Positions 1 through 5,685 of a stretch of DNA of 5,685 nucleotides are shown piece by piece. Source of the DNA: Azoarcus sp. (GTDB taxonomy: Bacteria; Pseudomonadota; Gammaproteobacteria; Burkholderiales; Rhodocyclaceae); NCBI GenBank assembly GCA_031258035.1, contig JAIRNL010000059.1, forward strand, positions 1-5,685. The letters run 5' to 3'. The translations under genes and the position numbers were made by a program. Under the pieces are notes generated by a model. The model was not told the DNA's origin, did not search any database, and worked only from the letters and a program-made list of their open reading frames with translations. How positions within the stretch are numbered: position 1 is the stretch's first letter; each line of letters opens with the position of its first letter.

Positions 1-14
1 CTCCCATCTCCCCG

Positions 15-29
15 CATGAGACTCTCATG
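15..29. repeat. Perfect 6-bp inverted repeat, 3-nt spacer
   Basis: CATGAG (15-20) and CTCATG (24-29) are exact reverse complements separated by ACT. In RNA this would be a small hairpin; in DNA it could be a protein-binding palindrome. It lies about 145 bases upstream of the large gene's start. No function can be assigned from sequence alone, and a 6-bp palindrome can arise by chance. Confidence 0.45.
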
Positions 30-35
30 AAGCCC

Positions 36-65
36 TCCCGACCTCAGTCCTCATCGGGGTTTTCT
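36..65 (+). terminator. Weak candidate intrinsic terminator
   Basis: CCCGA (37-41) pairs with TCGGG (54-58), with one extra T-G wobble at 36/59, and the stem is followed directly by TTTT (60-63) and then CT. The stem is short (5-6 bp) and the loop is 12 bases, so termination would be weak at best. If real it would separate the large gene from whatever lies upstream and imply a promoter between about 65 and 172, where I see no clear -35/-10 pair. Confidence 0.25.
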
Positions 66-172
66 GACTAGGGGCGCGTCGTGGAGAAGCGAGCCGGTCT
101 GTCCGTTCCCGCGTGATCGCGGCATCAACGGCAGGCCGGCAGCAACAAATCTTCCGGAATGGATGGTGTGCG

Positions 173-3100
173 ATGCGAGTGAATCTCCAGACCCCTGGCT
201 ACTACGACGCGTCCGCGGCGGGTGCCGTGGGGCGTTGGCGCCGTCTCGGCGGGGCACTGTTGTGCGCGGCGGGGCTGTTGTGGCCGGCCCGCGCGGCGGC
301 GGCGAACCCCATCACAATCACCGAGGCACGCCTCCTTCGCCTGGATGGCAATGGCAAGGTGGAAGAAGCTACCTTGCTGTTGAATCCCCGCGCGGAGAGC
401 AGGACTTACGAGCTTCCCCAATTCCGCCTGGCGATGAAGGCCAGTTACAGCAATCCAGTCATGGCGTGGGAGCGCACCCGCGTGACTTTCACTAACCCCA
501 ATACCGGGAAATCCGCCACTGCCTGCACGGAGCAGGACGGAATCAAATGGACCGATACCGGGGGAGGTACCGGCACGACGGCGTCGGGTGAGTTCAATCT
601 GTTTTATCATTTTCCAAAGCGTGTCCGACAGTCCTTGTTTGAATCGCTGCCAGCGGGCGATTACCAGATTACGATCCAGGCTTTTTCTGGCCACGGTACC
701 GACAACGGCGTTCAGACTTGCGAAACCGCGTACAGCGACCCGGTCAAGGTCTTTGGCACTCTGACGCTGAAGCCTTTTCAGGAAGTCATCGCCGCCAAGG
801 TCAATGGCGCGGCCTCCGCCCGCCTGCAAAAGGGTGAGAAGTTCGATGTGTATTTCACGCTGAAAAACAACCGGAGGAAGGATCTGGTGCCGGGATCGCG
901 TGCCGGTGATCTCCCCGACAGCAGCGCAGGCGTGGACATGGTCGAATGGCTGGTCGCCTCCATGCCGCCCGTGCCGACCGTCGACAATCATGCGCCGGGG
1001 ATGAATTGCTCCGAGCCGAAACCAGAAAACAAGAGTAATAACTTTGCCGGAACATTTTCCTCGGCCTTGCTGAAGACCGTGGATAAGCCTCCTGCCGTGC
1101 CAACGAATATCGCTTTCGGGACATATAATCTGTATTTGCGTGTGCATGATTACCTCTCGAACAGTATATGTACGGGGGATTACGGCGTTTCGCCGGTCTA
1201 CGAATTGAAAAACGCCATCGTGGTGGAGCCGCAGGTGCTCTCCATCAGGGTGACGCCCTCGCAGTTGCTGCCGCAGCCGCCGCTGACGGTGGGCAAGAGC
1301 GATCTCGATGTGGTGTGGGAGGTGAGGTTTACCCACGCGGTCACAGGGGTGGACGCGGGGGATTTCAGGCTCGTCGCGCCCGGCGTCGACGCGCCCGGCG
1401 CGAGTGTCGAGAGGGTGAGCGGTTCGGGGAGCAGTTATCGCGTGGCGACGAAGGTTCCGGCGGGCAGCGTCCCGCCGAATCAGCTGGCCAGCTTGCAGTT
1501 GGATTTCGTCGATGACGATAGCGTCGTTACCGTGGCGGAGATGCGCCCCGTGGGCGGGCCGGGGACGGGCAATGGCGACTTCGCCGGCGAGACGCGGAGG
1601 TTGATCGGGACGATCTGCGGTGCGCCCAATGTGATCTGGTGTGATGATTTCGAGCGTTCGACGCTGGGGGCCGATAAGGCGAATCTGGTCGGCAACGGTT
1701 GGGTGGCGACGCTCGGGGGGGATTGCAATAATCATACGCCGTCGGGTGGATACTTGCCAGACGCGGGTGGCTGCGCGGGGATCGATAGTGATATCAGACC
1801 CTATTACGATTATGCCAAACCGCGCGCCAATGCCAGCCGCAGTATGTTCAATCGCTGGGAGAAACATACGGTAACGAGCAAGGCGATCGACCTTTCCGGG
1901 CTGCCCGCCGGGGCGGCGGTGGAATTGAGTTATTGGCTGCGGCGTGGCGCCAACTCTTTCGCCGAAGAACCCGATCGCTCGAATGATTATTTCCGGGTCG
2001 AGTATTTGGATAAGACCGGGAAATGGCAGGTATTGGCGGCGTATCGCAGCACGAATCTGTCCGCGGTGGCGGGCGAGGTATTCCGGCCGGTGTTCCAGTT
2101 GCCAGATGCGGCGCTCTGGAAAGGTTTTCAGTTGCGCTTCAGCCAGATGGGCGGTTGGGGCGCTTATTATGTTGTTTCGGGGGTCAATGGCAGCGATTAC
2201 TGGTTCGTCGATGACGTGGTGCTGCGCCGGGTGGACGCGCCGCGTTATGCGGGGGGGTTCTGCGATAACTTTGAGGCGCCGGAGGCCAGCCGGAAGCAAT
2301 GGTCGTTCAGCCACGAATACGAAGATGCCACGGAGGGCGAGAAGTGGCACTGGGGCGGGGCAGGGGGGAATTCCACGGCGGTTGCGGCGAATGATATGCG
2401 GGTTGGCGACGCAGGTGTGACCGGCGATGTTTATCCGGAGCACGGGTCGAAAACGCATTCCCTGTTCTTGCGTTGGAGTTATGTTGTGGCGTCCACTTTG
2501 CGCATCGACACGAGCGCCATGACGAAAGTGCCTGTCAGTTATGTGATGCAGCGCGGCATGAAGCATGCGCCGGGCAAGATCAATGGCGCGGTCGTGCAAC
2601 AGGGTTGCGATAGTACGACTTCAAATGAAGGCAATGATTTTGTCTCCGAGTATTTCGGCAGTGATGGCGCGTGGCATGCGTTGCAGACAGTGAGGGGGGA
2701 GAATGCGCACGATATCTGCGGCCAGGACAAGAGTCATTCGACGGTGCTGACCGATGCCAGGGCGAAGCACGAAAATTTCCGCCTGCGTTTCCGGCAGATT
2801 TCCAAGGGCGGCTGGCAGGAAGGTAACAATTATTACGATTACTGGCTGGTCGATAACGTGTGCGTCGGCAGGGAAGGGAATGAGGGGTTTCCCAAGGCCG
2901 ATCTGGAATTGAAGAAGACGCGGATAGGCGATCTGGTGCCGGAGGGCGTCGCCACGTATGTGCTGGGGGTGAAAAACCTGGGCCCCGATGACACGATGCG
3001 GGGGGATTTGCAGATTGTGGATACGCTGCCGGCGGGTTTGACTTTCCACGAGTTCCGGGGCCAGGACTGGTTCTGCGAGGTGGCGGGGCAGGTGCTGACT

Positions 3101-5191
3101 TGCAATTGGAGCGGCGAGCTGGCTGTGGGTAAGAGCGCGCCGGCGTTGTACATTTATGCGGAGGTGGCGGGGACGGCGATCGGCATGGTGAAGAATCGGG
3201 CAGAGCTTTCTTCCGGCGCGGTCGAGGATCCGAATCTGGACAATAACAAGGCCGAGGATGAGAGTCTGGTGGATGCGGTGTTTTTCCATTTCACCAAGGG
3301 GGCATGCCGGGACGGCGAGGTGATTGGCGGCGTGGATTCGTCGGCGAAGTGCAGCCTTTATCGGTTCGGCGGGTTGGCTGGCGAACTCAAGGGCGATATC
3401 CACATTACGCATGTGAACGGCGCGGGAACCCGTGCCCTGGCGTTTTCCGATATGAGTGAGACGGGGCTGAAGCTGCAATTCGCGCTGCGTTGCCTCGATC
3501 CGACGGGGCCGCCGCCGCAGGGGGCGGTCGAGGCTCTGTTCGGCGCGAGCGCGTCGCCGTCGCTGAGCCTGGGGGTGTGCGCCGGCCGCGACGATGCTTC
3601 CCTGCCCTGGAGTCTGGGGCTGGGGGTGACGATGGGGAAGGGGGAGGCGACGGCGGGCGGTGTCTATGGTTTCCGTTATGCGGATGTGGGCCGGATGGCG
3701 CTGAACGCGCGCATTGAGGGGGATAGCCTCAGGCTGGGCAGGAGCGGCGCTTTTGTGCAGAAGCCTGCCAGGTTGGTGTTGAGTGATGTGGTGTGCGCGG
3801 ACGGCGCGACCAATCCGGGTAAGCCGGCGGCGGATGGCGCGGCTTTCTGCCGGGCCGGGCAGCCGTTTTCGTTGAAGGTGGCGGCGCTTTCCGAGACGGG
3901 CGGCGGGGCGCCCAATTTTGGCCGTGAGACGGCGCAGAAGGGGGTTTTCCTGGAAAAGGTCTTGCTGGGGCCGGGAAATGGCCGCGATCCCGCCCTGGCT
4001 TTGCCGGGGTCGGGGCCGGGCGGTTTCACGGGCGGCGTGGCCACGATAACGGCGTCCTGGCCGGAGGTCGGCATTATCAAACTCTGGCCCCGGCTGGGCG
4101 AGTGGCGCGCGGACGGCACGCTGGTGTTGTCCGAGGATTATCTGGGCGCGGGCGATGTGCCGGCGGCCAGGCGCTTGCCCGTGCCTGTCGGGCGTTTTTA
4201 TCCCGATCATTTCCAGACCGAGATCGGCGTCAGGGGGCGCATGGGGTGTCCAACCAGCCTGGCGCCGTGTCCGGAGGGGGGATTCTTTTATGCGGGGCAG
4301 CCGTTCGAGTTGTCGGTGCTGGCTTGTCTGTATGGGGATGAGACGTGCATTGGGCGGCTGGAGAATTACCGCGACGACTTTGCGGGGGATGTGTCTTTGA
4401 GCGCCTGGGGGGCGCGCGGCACGAAGGATGGGGCGCAGTCGAATCCGCCGGATAAGGGCGGGCGTCTGGTACCTGTGCCGGACGGGGCGCTGGCTGGGCT
4501 GATTATTCCGAAGGCCAGGTTTGGCGGGGGGCTTTTCACGGGCCGGTTCCGGTATGTCCATGCGGACGAGACGCAGCCTGTGAGGCAGGCCCAGGGTTAT
4601 TTCCGCGCCGAGGAGCGCGGGCGCGACGGGGTGAGTTCCCGGCGGGACAATGCGTCGGATAAGTCGCCGGAGGCGGGGATCGCGGTCGCGCGCGGGCGCT
4701 TGCGTTTGTCCAATCAGTTCGGTTCGGAAAAGACGCCGGGTCTGGAGATTCCCGTGCAGGTTCAGTTCTGGCTTTGCCAGGGTAAGTTTTGCGACTGGCG
4801 GGCGAGCGAGACGGATGCGACCCGGATCGAGCCGGCCAGCGGCGGCGGGCAGGCGGCGCAGGCGGTTTCGTTGCATCCGGTGGAAGGGGTGCTGCCGGAG
4901 GTCGCCGGGTTCGAGCTGGGCGGCGGCGTGGGCAGGATCGTCCTGAAGCCGAAGGGTGTGGGGAGTGTCAATGTGAGCGTGAATCTGGGCAGCGATGACA
5001 CCAGGGATAACGCTTGCAACCATGCGTCGGGCGGGCAGGAAGGGAAGGCGGCGGATGTTCCCTGGCTGCGCGCCTGGAACGGGGTGTGCGATCAGGCGAA
5101 GACCGGCGGGGCCGATCCTTTCGCGCGCGCTTCGTTCGGTGTTTATTCCGGCGAAAGCCGCAAGAGCGTGCATAGCCGGGAGGTGTATTGA
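173..5191 (+). CDS. mshQ: Giant secreted MshQ-like protein, DUF6701, with tandem MAM-like modules
   Basis: Predicted exported protein of 1672 residues; DUF6701/MshQ proteins belong to MSHA-type type IV pilus loci and are presumed adhesive, though their biochemical role is not established. Seen in order: a signal peptide (RWRRLGGALL core at 21-30, cleavage near A44/N45); two beta-rich domains, about 45-195 and 196-353, each with one Cys pair (C118/C183, C279/C333); an Ig-like domain 354-480 with the GNGDFAGE end motif; two homologous jelly-roll modules, 482-690 and 696-903; a DUF11 domain 908-1032 (NLGPDDT, DTLPAGL, NLDNNKAEDE); then the DUF6701 region to the C-terminus (ADVGRM 1170-1175, PNFGRET 1247-1253, YLGAGD 1323-1328, VGRFYPDHF 1339-1347, GRLRLSN 1508-1514, RASFGVY 1652-1658, terminal REVY). 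The C-terminus is therefore intact. I chose ATG 173 because it yields a normal signal peptide; a GTG at 113 would add 20 residues with no ribosome site, and GTG 179 is also possible. The ribosome site before 173 is weak (GGA at 161-163). The frame contains no TTA or CTA and a single TCA codon. Confidence 0.9.
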   Translation: MRVNLQTPGYYDASAAGAVGRWRRLGGALLCAAGLLWPARAAAANPITITEARLLRLDGNGKVEEATLLLNPRAESRTYELPQFRLAMKASYSNPVMAWERTRVTFTNPNTGKSATACTEQDGIKWTDTGGGTGTTASGEFNLFYHFPKRVRQSLFESLPAGDYQITIQAFSGHGTDNGVQTCETAYSDPVKVFGTLTLKPFQEVIAAKVNGAASARLQKGEKFDVYFTLKNNRRKDLVPGSRAGDLPDSSAGVDMVEWLVASMPPVPTVDNHAPGMNCSEPKPENKSNNFAGTFSSALLKTVDKPPAVPTNIAFGTYNLYLRVHDYLSNSICTGDYGVSPVYELKNAIVVEPQVLSIRVTPSQLLPQPPLTVGKSDLDVVWEVRFTHAVTGVDAGDFRLVAPGVDAPGASVERVSGSGSSYRVATKVPAGSVPPNQLASLQLDFVDDDSVVTVAEMRPVGGPGTGNGDFAGETRRLIGTICGAPNVIWCDDFERSTLGADKANLVGNGWVATLGGDCNNHTPSGGYLPDAGGCAGIDSDIRPYYDYAKPRANASRSMFNRWEKHTVTSKAIDLSGLPAGAAVELSYWLRRGANSFAEEPDRSNDYFRVEYLDKTGKWQVLAAYRSTNLSAVAGEVFRPVFQLPDAALWKGFQLRFSQMGGWGAYYVVSGVNGSDYWFVDDVVLRRVDAPRYAGGFCDNFEAPEASRKQWSFSHEYEDATEGEKWHWGGAGGNSTAVAANDMRVGDAGVTGDVYPEHGSKTHSLFLRWSYVVASTLRIDTSAMTKVPVSYVMQRGMKHAPGKINGAVVQQGCDSTTSNEGNDFVSEYFGSDGAWHALQTVRGENAHDICGQDKSHSTVLTDARAKHENFRLRFRQISKGGWQEGNNYYDYWLVDNVCVGREGNEGFPKADLELKKTRIGDLVPEGVATYVLGVKNLGPDDTMRGDLQIVDTLPAGLTFHEFRGQDWFCEVAGQVLTCNWSGELAVGKSAPALYIYAEVAGTAIGMVKNRAELSSGAVEDPNLDNNKAEDESLVDAVFFHFTKGACRDGEVIGGVDSSAKCSLYRFGGLAGELKGDIHITHVNGAGTRALAFSDMSETGLKLQFALRCLDPTGPPPQGAVEALFGASASPSLSLGVCAGRDDASLPWSLGLGVTMGKGEATAGGVYGFRYADVGRMALNARIEGDSLRLGRSGAFVQKPARLVLSDVVCADGATNPGKPAADGAAFCRAGQPFSLKVAALSETGGGAPNFGRETAQKGVFLEKVLLGPGNGRDPALALPGSGPGGFTGGVATITASWPEVGIIKLWPRLGEWRADGTLVLSEDYLGAGDVPAARRLPVPVGRFYPDHFQTEIGVRGRMGCPTSLAPCPEGGFFYAGQPFELSVLACLYGDETCIGRLENYRDDFAGDVSLSAWGARGTKDGAQSNPPDKGGRLVPVPDGALAGLIIPKARFGGGLFTGRFRYVHADETQPVRQAQGYFRAEERGRDGVSSRRDNASDKSPEAGIAVARGRLRLSNQFGSEKTPGLEIPVQVQFWLCQGKFCDWRASETDATRIEPASGGGQAAQAVSLHPVEGVLPEVAGFELGGGVGRIVLKPKGVGSVNVSVNLGSDDTRDNACNHASGGQEGKAADVPWLRAWNGVCDQAKTGGADPFARASFGVYSGESRKSVHSREVY
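1616..2242 (+). repeat. First copy of the duplicated jelly-roll (MAM-like) module, residues 482-690
   Basis: This coding segment carries WCDDFER (489-495), SRSMFNRW, a beta strand ELSYWLRRG, NDYFRVEY (604-611), FQLRF and YWFVDDV (676-682). The same landmarks recur in the same order about 207-214 residues later. This layout is the one I associate with the beta-sandwich, MAM/LamG-type domains often placed before DUF6701. An extra Cys pair (C518, C534) sits in an insertion that copy 2 does not share. A carbohydrate- or surface-binding role is inference. Confidence 0.75.
2258..2881 (+). repeat. Second copy of the duplicated jelly-roll (MAM-like) module, residues 696-903
   Basis: It carries FCDNFE (696-701), THSLFLRW, VSYVMQRG, NDFVSEY (821-827), FRLRFRQ and YWLVDNVCV (890-898), aligning one for one with copy 1. 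Similarity survives at the DNA level around the last motif: GATTACTGG followed by a near-identical GTCGAT-ACGTG stretch at both 2195-2218 and 2837-2859. Elsewhere the copies have diverged strongly, so the duplication is old. Its middle contains its own pair of Cys residues (in QQGCDST and HDICGQD). Confidence 0.75.
3616..3644 (+). other. G-quadruplex motif in the coding strand of the mshQ-like gene
   Basis: Four G runs of 4, 5, 4 and 5 bases (3616-3619, 3622-3626, 3634-3637, 3640-3644) are separated by loops of 2, 7 and 2 bases. This satisfies the usual intramolecular quadruplex consensus (four runs of at least three G, loops of 1-7) and even allows four tetrads. It lies on the sense strand, so both DNA and mRNA could fold. 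It encodes the LGLGVTMGKGEA stretch at the start of the DUF6701 region; whether it forms in the cell is unknown. Confidence 0.6.
5178..5184 (+). promoter_or_regulatory. Strong ribosome binding site for the prepilin gene
   Basis: GGGAGGT lies inside the last codons of the mshQ-like gene and ends 6 bases before the ATG at 5191. This spacing is good for ATG 5191 and poor for the in-frame TTG at 5188, so it decides the start. It also means that the prepilin gene has its own strong initiation signal besides any coupling to translation of the upstream gene. Confidence 0.85.
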
Positions 5192-5676
5192 TGGCGTGCC
5201 GCCCGGAGAGCCTCGTTGCGCGAAGCGCCGCCGGTTTTACGCTGCTGGAGCTGGTGATGGTCATCATTTTGCTGGGCATCCTGTCCGCGGTGGCGATTCC
5301 GCGCATCACGGATACGTCGGCGTTCAGCCAGATGGCGTTTCATGACGGGCTGGTGGCAACGCTGCGCCATGCCCAGAAAACGGCGGTCAGCCATCGGCGG
5401 CTGGTGTGCGTGACACTTGGGGGGCGGGGCGCGAGCGCGCGGATCGCTCCCGCCCGGACGCAAGGTTGCACGGTGGCCTTGCCGGGGCCGGACGGCAAGC
5501 CGGAGATTGTCGCCAGCGACACCGGGGTGAGCGTCAGTCCGACGGGAACGCTTTATTTTCAGCCGAACGGCGACATCACGACGGATGCGGGCGGCAAGAC
5601 GCACTGGAACACGCCGTTGCAGGCGACGGGCATGCCGCCCATCGAAATTGTCGGAGCGACGGGTTATGTGTGGTAG
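5191..5676 (+). CDS. Type IV prepilin-like protein, GspH/FimT or MshC type minor pilin
   Basis: A 161-residue minor pilin or pseudopilin. The leader MACRPESLVARSAAG ends in Gly15, the cleavage site of prepilin peptidase; the mature protein begins FTLLE with the conserved Glu at mature position 5, followed by a hydrophobic helix (about residues 16-38, LVMVIILLGILSAVAIPR) that anchors the protein in the inner membrane and later packs into the pilus core. Next comes the helical stretch AFHDGLVATLRHAQKTAVSHRR and a beta-rich C-terminal half with GTLYFQPNGDIT and a final IEIVGATGYVW, all typical of GspH-like proteins. Two Cys (C73, C93) could form a disulfide. The ATG shares its A with the TGA of the mshQ-like gene, so translation is probably coupled. 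In MSHA loci the closest counterpart would be mshC, but I cannot separate that from other GspH-like minor pilins by eye, so no symbol is given. Length is complete and normal for the group. Confidence 0.9.
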   Translation: MACRPESLVARSAAGFTLLELVMVIILLGILSAVAIPRITDTSAFSQMAFHDGLVATLRHAQKTAVSHRRLVCVTLGGRGASARIAPARTQGCTVALPGPDGKPEIVASDTGVSVSPTGTLYFQPNGDITTDAGGKTHWNTPLQATGMPPIEIVGATGYVW

Positions 5677-5685
5677 AGGCCCGGC
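5666..5685 (+). CDS. Probable start of the next pilus gene, cut by the window edge
   Basis: An ATG at 5666 opens a frame (MCGRGP...) that is still open at the right edge and overlaps the end of the prepilin gene by 11 bases. GGAG at 5653-5656 stands 9 bases upstream, an acceptable ribosome site. A short, basic, Gly/Arg-rich start is what a prepilin leader would look like, and another minor pilin (mshD-like) is the expected neighbour. Only six codons are visible, so this rests on position, ribosome site and context. The real start could also lie beyond the window. Confidence 0.4.

Larger units (their letters stand above)
3..71 (+). other. Possible 3' tail of an upstream gene (open frame from the left edge)
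   Basis: Reading from base 3, the frame stays open from the window edge to a TAG at 69-71, giving about 22 residues rich in Pro and Ser (PISPHETLMKPS and onward). The other two forward frames close earlier, at 28-30 and 17-19. If a gene enters from the left it could end in any of these frames. The tail is too short and too low in complexity to match to a family; a preceding pilus gene such as an mshP-like one would fit the context but is not shown. Chance openness is quite possible. Confidence 0.2.

Noticed and set aside
113..172. GTG at 113 as the start of the large gene
   Set aside because: No ribosome site at a suitable distance, and it would put 20 extra residues ahead of an already long signal-peptide n-region. 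ATG 173 gives a better start.
254..268. Possible lipoprotein signal around Cys31
   Set aside because: The residues before the Cys (A28, L29, L30) do not fit a lipobox, and the hydrophobic core continues past it to a good signal peptidase I site near residue 44.
125..2599. Antisense open frame of 824 codons
   Set aside because: It is in exact codon register with the mshQ-like gene and stays open only because that gene lacks TTA, CTA and TCA codons. The translation is rich in Arg, His, Pro and Ile with no domain, and the sense strand has clear domain motifs over the whole stretch.
2999..3007. RGD tripeptide (residues 943-945) in the DUF11 domain as an integrin-binding site
   Set aside because: A three-residue motif is expected by chance in a protein this long, and nothing suggests a host-associated life for the organism.
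2621..5173. Antisense open frame of 850 codons
   Set aside because: Same cause as the other long antisense frame; its stop is the complement of the single TCA codon at 2621. The product is low-complexity Arg/Pro/His-rich sequence opposite the DUF11 and DUF6701 coding region.
5188..5190. TTG at 5188 as the start of the prepilin gene
   Set aside because: It is only 3 bases from the GGGAGGT site, whereas ATG 5191 is 6 bases away and is a standard start codon.
1..5685. CRISPR arrays, tRNA or rRNA genes, insertion-sequence ends
   Set aside because: No regularly spaced short repeats, no cloverleaf-like segments and no transposase motifs were seen; nearly all of the window is accounted for by the two pilus-locus genes.

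Overview
The window is GC-rich proteobacterial DNA holding the middle of a type IV pilus locus of the MSHA kind. Family content suggests a beta- or gammaproteobacterium; this is inferred from family resemblance, not from a marker gene. All convincing genes lie on the + strand.

Layout. Positions 1-172 have no complete gene. They hold a short open frame entering from the left edge (stop at 69-71), a perfect 6-bp inverted repeat at 15-29 and a weak terminator-like hairpin ending in TTTT near 63. Positions 173-5191 are one very large gene for a secreted multidomain protein of 1672 residues. Its order is: Sec signal peptide, two Cys-paired beta-rich N-terminal domains of no family I recognise, a bacterial Ig-like domain, two tandem copies of a MAM/jelly-roll-like module, one DUF11 domain, and a long C-terminal DUF6701 (MshQ-type) region ending in the typical RASFGVY...REVY tail. 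Positions 5191-5676 encode a 161-residue prepilin-like protein (GspH/MshC type) whose ATG shares one base with the mshQ-like stop codon and has a strong GGGAGGT ribosome site. A third gene probably begins at 5666, overlapping the end of the prepilin gene, and runs off the right edge.

How they work together. Prepilin-like proteins are cleaved by the prepilin peptidase PilD and assembled by the type IV pilus or MSHA machinery. MshQ-type proteins are encoded with the minor pilins and are generally presumed to be surface or pilus-associated adhesins; this role is inference. The 1-base overlap implies coupled translation from one operon.

Novelty. I see no wholly new system. The points worth a second look are the domain architecture of the MshQ-like protein (unrecognised N-terminal pair and duplicated module), the position of the mshQ-like gene before a minor pilin instead of at the operon end, a strong G-quadruplex motif and several G6-G7 tracts inside the coding strand, and near-total absence of TTA, CTA and TCA codons, which produces two very long spurious antisense reading frames.
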